The notes under the pieces: model-generated
Databases searched by the model: none
What the model saw: the letters and a program-made list of their open reading frames with translations, nothing else
Told to the model about the DNA's origin: nothing
In this document: in pieces, positions 56,303 through 64,000 of the stretch
Position numbering within the stretch: the stretch's first letter is position 1
Layout of the letters: the number at the start of each line of letters is the position of its first letter
Program-made: the position numbers and the translations under genes
Source: Chamaea fasciata
Taxonomy: Eukaryota; Chordata; Aves; Passeriformes; Sylviidae
NCBI GenBank assembly: GCA_029207755.1
Contig: JARCOQ010000002.1
Location: 54,835,172 to 54,899,171, forward strand
DNA: 64,000 nucleotides
Direction: 5' to 3'

Positions 56303-59300
56303 CTGGAAAAAATAAACAGAAAAGTAATCACTACGTTTCTGTGATGATTATCCGAAATTACATCTAACAACTGGGTTGCAAAGTAAAGAACGATAAATTA
56401 TGATACAATCAAAATCACTGCATTTGATTAATGTTTATAACTATACCTTCTGAGGAATAATTTGCTACCAGGAGCAACAAAAAAATAGCCCTTTAGTGCC
56501 CAAACTCAGGAATGGGAGAAACCATTAAAAAGAAACTGTTAAATGAGAGAACTCTATTGCACTGCTGACTGAACTCTGCGAACAAAGTTACACATTTATA
56601 CAAAATCAGTAGGAAGATTTTATGCTCAAGCAATGTACGTGATCCATTTATCTCACTGGTCAGTTCAGACAAACAAATATTTCTGTATATTACAAAAATA
56701 ATCAGGGATCTGCAAAAGAATGTTCTTAATTGACATTAGTTAAATTTTTGACCTTGATCAACCTTTGCTCTACCCTTTCTACAGGCCATGGAAGAATTAA
56801 TTTCTTCAAGATTTTTCCTCTCTGATTATTTGTCCTCAAATGGTACTATAGCCCACTGGTATTTTTTTGTCAGGCATTTGTACTTGTTAAGTACAATATA
56901 TACAATCAGAAACATCTCCTGTTCCATGTAGCAGAGAATCATAAGTATGTATGAAACAGACACAGTGTTGCAAAGTGATTTGCTAAAAAAAATTATCACT
57001 CTGGTGAATGGCAGAGTCAGATTCAGAAACAGCTTTCTGAAAGGAATTCCAATCCCTCATTTCAAGAAACGGCTTCCAGTAGTTGTATTGTGGTAACCTG
57101 AGTTGTAACCCCTTCCAAATCCTAAAAGATTAAACCCCTCCATTAATTTGTCAGTATTATATTTGACTGTTCCTCCTATATTTCTCCTTTTTATGCATTT
57201 TCTGATGCAGAGAACAAAAAGAACATTTTCACTTCCCTGAAACACAGTTAGAAATGAATGGTAAAACATACTTGTCCTTTGCTTTCAACTCAGGCAAGTT
57301 ACAGCTGTCATTACAGGCTATTTACTTACAGCCAAGAGTGAATTACTGCTCTAACTCAAAGTAATTTTCAAGTTCAATTCGGCTGATAATTTCTGCCATT
57401 TAAAGGCTGGGTAATAAAAGAACTGAACACATAAAATATTTTAGAAAACCTTTTTCTTGCCACTGATTCTTGCTGCCTTTGAAGGTTTCTGTCCCTCTTT
57501 TCTCATCAAGATGGCTTGAGAGCCTGAGGACTAAATACAAACATAAAAACCAGGATCTTACAGCTCCTTCTTTCTTTACACCAGGTGCCTGTCATTAGTC
57601 TTAGCAGCTGAAGGCACCTGCTTTCCTCTATGAGAAACAACCATCATATGGCCCCTTCCCATCCATGAGTATTCACGAAGTGAGTAAAGAACCCTGCCAA
57701 CTTTCAGATAGACATTCAGGATCGCCTGTTTGCAGAAAACCAAGTATTTTCTTGTTGACGTTATTTTTTGTGCATATTTGACACATTTACAGCATGACAT
57801 AAAACCAATACCCCAACTCAATTGTAGTTTAATGAAGGAAACGTTCAGTACACACACAAGAAGCAGAGAGAATGAAATGAAGAACATAAAAACATACAAA
57901 GATACGAACACCTGTAAAAGTGAGAAGTGAGATGGGGCCGGACTTTAAGCTGTTCAATTTCAACTCAGTTTCAAAGGAAGACAAGAGCTACCTCACGGAA
58001 ACTATTACCAAAGACACCACACTTCAACACTGCTAAGAGCATCTCTGATTCAAATACCAATAAATGTACCTCACATCTACAGGGAAAGTGTGTTTGTTTG
58101 TATCTGCCCTTAACAGCAGAGACAATAAACCAGACAAAATTCAAGTCTTGCAAAAAAGTGGCATTTTTTCTTCCTCATCATTAGACAAATCAGTTTTGTT
58201 ATGATTAAGTCACAAGTTCTGCTTTAAAAATCTCCTCAGCATTAATATAATGAAGAAGGCAAAGGAAGTTGTACTATGTCTACTTAATAAATTTCATTAA
58301 TGCAGACTGCAGCTGCTCAGCCTCCTCTACAACATGCAAGAGTTGATAAAAATCACTGCTAAACATCAACAGATAGGGGTGGGCTAGTTGGGGATTTTGT
58401 TGTTACTGGGTTCTTGGCTGTCATTGTGGTAGGGGGTGGTGGTAGTGTGCTGGTTTTTACACATACATCAGTGAGACTGAAAACCAAAGGTATTTTAGAT
58501 CAATGAAGCATGCAAAAATACTATTCCCATCACATTTGGCCCATTCTAACAGACCATATATTTTGTGTGTTATACCCTCAATTGTTTAAATTTGTACAGG
58601 AATTAACAGTCTATATTTTAGTAACAGAAATGAAAATAAAATTAGCTTATCCCTGCTAGCTGAACCTGCTTTACAGTACTTTTTAACCCTCCAACAAGCA
58701 TATGAAGTAATTAAATAAACATAATTTCCTTTCTTTTTGAGATGGAGAAGGGGTATGATGTAAGGAACTACAATTGTTATCTAAATGGACTGTATGTCTC
58801 AATTAATACATACAAAATTTTGAGGCATCAAAATGATGTCTGTAATTAAACTAGCTTGAGCCACAAATTCTCCTTTTTTGACCAAGGGTTTCATTTTTAT
58901 GATTCTCAAAAATATTTGGAAATTTGCATAAATGCCAGAGATTTGAAAGGCTGCTGTTGTATCTATTTCTTTTGATCATGAGGCTGCTGATAAGTTTTCT
59001 GCTTCTGCTAACAGTCCAGAAAAGACTAAAGTACATAACAGAACAAAGAAGCATTAGGTTAGATCCAAAAACCTTCTGGAGACTGAAATATGTGGGTAAG
59101 TAACAGCCTGAACAGAAACAATTGGAAAGTAGTATTAATGTAGACAGGTACATGTCAAAACTCCTCATCAAGCTGCACTAAGATGGCAGAACAGTGAGGG
59201 TGTTTATTTCCTAAATAACAGTTTGATGAGGAATTTCAGAATTCATACACTTATCTAATAGAACTGCAAACAGTATTACAAGGCATCAAGATTCTGAGCA

Positions 59301-62300
59301 CAGTGTATTTTACTGAGAATAAATAAGTGTAATTAAAGAAGTAACAGCTTTAATGAAAGGTTTTTATTACGGTTTGTTCCCTTCACATTTCTTTAATGGC
59401 CAGATATAGTTGATATTTTAAAATAATATATACAAAATACAGAATAAAAACCTCTGAATATTCTTTTTCACTGGAATATAATTGCACATTGTATGTTATA
59501 TGGTAGGTGTGATTCATGTACAAACTCAGAAAAGGTCCTTTCATATATGAGAAGATGTATAAAGGAAAAAAACCCAACAATTCAAAACAATGGGAGAATA
59601 TTCAAGGAATATGGGAATAAAGGAGCTGTTCTTGGGTATATTAGGCAGAGTTATGTGTATTGTTGAACAAGAACACAAAAAATAATTGAGCATCATTAAC
59701 TGAATTTCTGAAGGAGAGAAGGCTCAGGAAACTGAAGGAAAACAAAATTATAAAAGCCAGCAATGTTCTGTGAAGCATGAAAGAGTGAGACAATCCATGC
59801 ATGAACGCTGCTCAGAAGCAAAGCTCTGGTGTCTGTTCTGTCAATGGAATTCTCTGAACACTTTTTACTTTCAGTAAGATGGAAAGAGCATGAAAAAATT
59901 TAAAGATGCAAAAATAGACATTACGGCTATCCCACTTAAGAAGGGGGAGTTGTGAAGATAGATTCAAAATTTAAATAAAATGAATCATCTCATCCAACTT
60001 TACAGAAATATCTTATACTTTATTTGTGTCTACAGTGTAAAATCTTCTCCTCCACCCATCAGTCCTTTACAGTCTGGGATGCAATTGCCTGCCAAGGTCT
60101 TTGTTTTCACAAGTCATTTAATGGCACATTTTTCCAAAAACCAGTTCAATAAGAAACTTGTATTTCTAACAAAGCCACAATTTTATTTATATTAAGATCT
60201 AGCAAACCCTACATGCTGGCAGAAGAATTAAGCATCAGGCAATTAAAGCAGTGAGGGAAGTAATGTATAAGAATAATCAGAAAGGTTTGCAGTTAAATGT
60301 TCAACAAAAGTGTCTTCCCATTCCTTCAACCAAGAAAGAAATTACTGTTAAATTGCAGCATTATCTTATGCTAGGGTGTCTGCCAGTGGGAAGCTCAGAA
60401 AACAATTTTAACCAAATATACCCCACATATCAGGCCCACGAATTGCCCCTAGATAGTTTCTAGCGACATGCACATAAGAAGAATTCATTTTGTTCAATAA
60501 GACACATTAAAATATACGCAAAATCTTCTGCTTTTCACCCGCCAAAAAACCACAGCTATGATAGCTGATGACAAAGATAAGACGAAATGACTGGAAGCAC
60601 AAATAGCATTGTTGCATAGCAACTGTTGATGTACATATGGTGATGTTTATGGAACAGAATGTAGTTCATATTTAATGCAGAAATAATACCAAAAGCAGCC
60701 TAGACAGCAAGACCTAGACAGCAAGAGACAAGTGTGGTTTGGAACCCTCTGCAGACATGATGGCAGCCATGCTTCCCACCAGATTTGCTACCCTCCTGCT
60801 CAGGGACACCAGCACAGGCCTCAGTGATCTGCCCTGCCATGAAGACAACACAATGTCCACATGTGCAACAGCCTTGCAAAGGAACTAGGGAGATATTCTG
60901 CAACTACCACCTTCAGAGTACTCAGTATTATTCACTGGGGCTATTTCAAAACACAGAAAAAGGAAAAGAGAAGAAATAAATGGGAGAAATCCCCAAGCTA
61001 ATCCAAAGAGAAGATGCAGCACGTGTGAAGATTTTTAACAGGCCAGTATCTGGGATGGGAGCTACTTTACTAAGCTTCCTATTAGCTCAGATACACACTG
61101 CAGAAGAGCAAGAAACTGCAATTCATTACATTTCGGACACAATAAATTGCACCTCAGAAGAGCCTGCTACTGTCCATTAACAAATATGGGACCACCAGAG
61201 ATGCAGACATTCACAGCGAAAGAACTAAAGGATTTCTTCCAACACTACAAGTAGGAGAAGCAAGTTCAGTTAAGACAAAGCAAAACAAAACTCACGGAAA
61301 AGCCATTCAGAAGATTAGAAATTACATCATGCAGAAAATATTAAATTACTTGTCAAATTTGATCTTTTTTGCTTGCTCTAAATGACCTGATGAGTCAATG
61401 TGAAGTGCCGAATTATCCAGAATATAAAAACTGCCTACAGCATCTTCCAAGACCACAGCATATTTCAGAAAAGCCATCAAAAAGACAGTCACTACAACAT
61501 AAGGATCCCAAAGTCAAAGGACTAATCAGAGAATAGATCTTAGGACATTCAATATGCTCAAAAAAAGGGTGGAGGGGGGAGCAAATCACAAACCCACAAC
61601 CAAAAAAACCCCCACCCTGTACAGAGCAAACCCAACTGCTTCACACCTTTTGCTCTGGTTGATTTAAGTCAGTCCTCAATAAGGGTATTGACCGAGACTA
61701 ATAGTGCATGAAGCACTTTTTAAATCCATATTTCATTTGCCTAATTCCTCAACTGCACCCTTCTAAATGACATCTGCCGTTCCATACCAGCTTAATCTTT
61801 GGCCCAGGGTTCAAACTGACATATTGCTTGTGTTACATGGTGCAGTTTAAAAAAAGAAAAGGAACAAGACGCTTTTCAGAAAAAATATGCTAATTATAAT
61901 ATGAAGACTAATAGTGGTCTGTGAAGCTAGAAATGAGTGAATTTCAATTTCCTATTACTGCCTTACTGTGGATTGACTGATGTGCAAAGATATGTAAGTT
62001 TTTGTAGAGTGTTTTTCCATGGTCAGTATAGTGGGTTTTTCCATGGGGATTTTCCGGCATCCAATACAGTAGCAGCCTTTCTTTCAGTTGGGACATCTGC
62101 ACAGTCCACTCTTCAGACATCTGTTTTCTCACTAGCCATAATTCACTTTGAAATTTGTTGAAAATGGACACGGAGCTCAAAACATGCCCACACATTTAAG
62201 CACATGAGTGTAGATTCAGAAACATGGTGCCTCTAAGGAATCTGACTGGAGTTTGGAATACTTGTGTCACATTCATTTTTAAAAGCAAAAAATAGTCAAG

Positions 62301-63031
62301 CAAGAAAAGGACAATGAAGTATATTTTTGATTGTACTCTCACTGTATAAGCTTAAACACAACAGTAAAAGATTTTAGCCATTTTGCATTTAAATTAGTTT
62401 CATGAAAACTCACTGACTGCATGTTATGCTTGCTAATCTCAAACAAAAACAACTTTGACAGGGTCTATGCATATTCAATGCTTCATCCCAACCATTTCTC
62501 ATGTAACTAACTACCCTTTGCTCCCAGTTAATAAAATAACTTCTATTCAGTAAATCCAAATAACTTCTTCCAGTTGCTAGGAAATGCAAAATTTTTAATT
62601 GATTAAATAAAAAAAATGGATAGAGGGAAAATCAGAATTCCTATAAAATTATATTCAGAGCAGAGACCAATTCAAGGAGAAAAAACCAAATACTAGTTCA
62701 AACAAAAAATACATGGGAACACAAAAGCATGTTTTTTCAGTCAAAACCCTAAAGGAGAATGCACACAATGTACTGCTCTCTGTACTGCATTCCATGTTCC
62801 CTCTGCTCTCTCCAGCAGACGCAGAGCTGAAATGTACACAACCCTGGAGAACTTAAGTCAGTTGCTCAATCGCACCAAGTAATGAGACAGACACAAACAA
62901 ATTACAACACTATTATCTACTCAGAACAACAAAACAGCCAAAATCTGACTTCCAAGTCTTCTGTCTGTTACAGCACTGAGTTTATTGAAGGCAGAAATAC
63001 TGGAGTCATAACAAGTTTAATTCTAACTTAC

Positions 63032-63176
63032 CTACTGAAGTTTCTGTGAACACTGTTAAGGTCTGTCCTCCCACACTCTGCAGAAGAAATGGATGTTCCC
63101 TGGGTGCACTGACTGAAGCAGGCTTTCCTCCAATATCATTGATGCTTGCGAGCTCTTCATTCAAAGTAAATGACAC
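63032..63176 (-). CDS. GTF2F2: GTF2F2 (TFIIF subunit beta, RAP30) coding exon, dimerisation-domain part
   Basis: RAP30 pairs with RAP74 (GTF2F1) to form TFIIF, which escorts RNA polymerase II to promoters and acts in early elongation in the nucleus. The 145-nt exon starts in phase 0 after a TTAG acceptor and ends in phase 1 before GTAAGT. It encodes 48 complete codons beginning VSFTLNEELASINDIGGK and continuing through PASVSAPREHPF to TVFTETSV. This is the known vertebrate RAP30 segment of about residues 54-101, in the N-terminal beta-barrel that dimerises with RAP74. There are no stops or frameshifts. The differences I see from the mammalian protein are conservative, such as Leu for Val after HPF and Thr-Ser-Val near the exon end. 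The downstream intron is 29 kb and contains KCTD4 on the other strand. Identification is by recognition of the protein sequence. Confidence 0.96.
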
Positions 63177-63995
63177 CTAACAGTCACAATTGCCACAGTG
63201 TTACTAAACAGACTCAATGACATTGTTTCACAAGTTATGGGGAAACAAAAAGAAAACACAAGCAGTATAGCACATTTCTATTCCAAAAATAAAGGGCAAT
63301 ATAAGAGCCCTTCCGCACTGATCTCTTGTTGAAATACAGAATTCAAAGCGTTCATGTACTTAATAAAATTTACTCAGCTTTCAGAAAGTTGTAAATTACT
63401 TCCTCCTGAAGCCAGAGAACAACTTGATTTTACTTATTAAAATATACAGCATAACAGATCTTCAGCCACTGCTCAGTATGAGTGCTGAAAAATGTTTCAC
63501 ACAGCCAGGTGAGCTCAGAAAAAGTGCTGAAGTACCACAACAAGTGTTACTAGCCTGGGACTCCTGAATTGCACACAGCCCAGAAGAGGCTTAAACACAG
63601 CTCCTTTGCCATGTTCACACTGTATGCTAAGTACAGAAGCTAAGGAAGTGGGGACTGGATAACCAGAATCCCTAGACACAGGCCACAGCCAGGAACTTGA
63701 GAGGGATGCTTCACACCAAACACCTTTCCTGTGCTTTTCCTGTGCATCCTCCTTAGCCTTTTGTACTAACACATCTCAAAAATGTTTGAAGAGAAGGCAA
63801 TCAAAGTGAGGGAACAGAGAGACCTGATGCAAGCCTCACAGGCATCTATGGGCAGAGCTACTAACGGAATTCTCTCTTTCTGATTCTGTGGTACAATGCT
63901 TCACTAGAGGTATAGCAAAAAAAAAGTGACATTAGAAACCAGCACATTCTAAACAGTTTTTAGAATTCAAAACATAAAGTTTAGCAATTACTTAC
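63177..63995 (-). other. GTF2F2: GTF2F2 short intron, 819 bp
   Basis: This phase-0 intron lies between the exon fragment at the right edge and the exon at 63032-63176. It starts GTAAGTAA and ends TTAG. I see no other feature in it. Confidence 0.7.
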
Positions 63996-64000
63996 TTCCG
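63996..64000 (-). CDS. GTF2F2: GTF2F2 exon fragment: last 5 nt of an upstream coding exon at the window edge
   Basis: On the minus strand the first bases of the window read CGGAA followed by GTAAGTAA, a near-perfect vertebrate donor site. In RAP30 the residues just before the next exon are Arg-Thr-Glu. CG GAA fits the end of a Thr codon plus a Glu codon, so the exon ends in phase 0, which matches the phase-0 start of the exon at 63176. Only five coding bases are inside the window. The call rests on the donor, the phase and the position 0.8 kb upstream of a certain GTF2F2 exon. Confidence 0.75.

Overview
The window is vertebrate nuclear DNA, almost certainly from a bird. It is AT-rich and intron-dominated, with no operon-like gene packing. 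Its recognisable dispersed repeats are CR1 LINE 3' fragments and avian-type solo LTRs. A neoavian or passerine source is my impression from the LTR families, not something the sequence proves.

Two genes can be supported. GTF2F2 (RAP30, the small subunit of transcription factor TFIIF) runs along the whole window on the minus strand, represented by its middle exons. Reading 5' to 3' on the minus strand, these are the last 5 bases of one exon at the right edge (63996-64000), an exon at 63032-63176, an exon at 33715-33796 and an exon at 1186-1285. The four pieces have matching splice phases (0, 1, 2, then 0 at the last donor) and give a continuous RAP30 reading frame. The first exons lie beyond 64000 and the winged-helix exons lie before position 1. 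KCTD4 is an intact single-exon coding gene on the plus strand (42233-43006), nested antisense in the 29-kb GTF2F2 intron.

The most interesting signal is a 39-nt, phase-matched candidate cassette exon of GTF2F2 at 56264-56302 (minus). It has good acceptor and donor sites and would add 13 acidic/serine-rich residues to a loop of the RAF74-binding (RAP74-binding) dimerisation domain.

The rest is intron. From left to right it holds a GC-rich perfect hairpin (6550-6573), an antisense CR1 fragment (7843-8094), an ERVL-like solo LTR (about 12340-12834), a second LTR of another type (13921-14431), a short CR1 tail (about 27236-27345) and a dispersed direct duplication (27349-27652 and 29924-30243). 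Further right are a second ERVL-like solo LTR (36952-37410), a CR1 fragment of about 660 bp (50755-51418), a very clean solo LTR with 9-bp terminal inverted repeats and a 4-bp target-site duplication (51883-52337), and another CR1 tail (54045-54214). No tRNA, rRNA, CRISPR or intact transposon protein gene was seen.
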